From JASEHD01 sp964471945 (GTDB lineage: Bacteria; Bacteroidota; Ignavibacteria; UBA10030; SZUA-254), in contig CAYYIJ010000031.1 of assembly GCA_964471945.1 (NCBI GenBank), positions 1 to 22,980 of the forward strand: a DNA stretch of 22,980 nucleotides, read 5' to 3'. Each line of letters starts with the position of its first letter. Position 1 is the first letter of the stretch. Shown here in pieces: positions 22,971-22,980 of the stretch. Below the pieces are notes generated by a model that worked only from the letters and a program-made list of their open reading frames with translations, searched no databases and had not been told where the DNA came from. Both the position numbers and the translations under genes were made by a program.

Positions 22971-22980
22971 GCGAAAATGA

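Overview
The window reads like a chromosomal segment of a mid-to-low-GC Gram-negative bacterium of the Bacteroidota/Chlorobi/Ignavibacteria side of the FCB group. This is inferred from gene content, not from a marker gene: a TonB-dependent receptor with a carboxypeptidase-regulatory-like N-terminus, LytS/LytTR signalling, a futalosine-type menaquinone pathway, an HAO-like octaheme cytochrome, and several TTG or weak-Shine-Dalgarno starts. No rRNA, tRNA, CRISPR array, transposase or integrase was recognised.

Layout. (1) 1-318: 5'-truncated remnant of a DUF4143-type ATPase gene. (2) 429-3482, plus strand: menaquinone genes, an in-frame MqnE-MqnA fusion followed by MqnC. (3) 3501-8460, minus strand: a compact operon of TonB-dependent receptor, TPR lipoprotein/periplasmic-type protein, LytS-like kinase and LytTR regulator, the last three joined by 4-nt overlaps. 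(4) 8628-9374, plus: gpmA. (5) 9428-10088, minus: a small protein overlapping a MenT/AbiEii-like nucleotidyltransferase, an arrangement like a toxin-antitoxin pair. (6) 10196-14599, minus: nitroreductase, Zn alcohol dehydrogenase, TolC-type exporter, MqnD and a methyltransferase, closely spaced. (7) 14600-15062: a gene-free gap filled by two unrelated inverted-repeat elements. (8) 15063-16771, minus: methyltransferase, YceI, and MarR. (9) 16929-19193, plus: a membrane protein, an octaheme c-type cytochrome, and a membrane zinc-ribbon protein. (10) 19268-20720, plus: AlkD-like protein overlapping a methyltransferase. (11) 20810-21213: a DedA gene wrecked by two deletions. (12) 21273 to the right edge, minus: a large unrecognised protein whose frame is still open at the window end.

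How it fits together. MqnA (fused), MqnE, MqnC and MqnD cover all futalosine-pathway steps to 1,4-dihydroxy-6-naphthoate except the MqnB/MTAN hydrolase step, so the host probably makes menaquinone for respiration. That agrees with a multiheme cytochrome and a quinone/isoprenoid-binding-type YceI nearby. The most distinctive points are the MqnE-MqnA fusion of two consecutive enzymes, the octaheme cytochrome locus with its two uncharacterised membrane neighbours, the receptor-TPR-LytS-LytTR operon, and the open-ended protein at the right edge.
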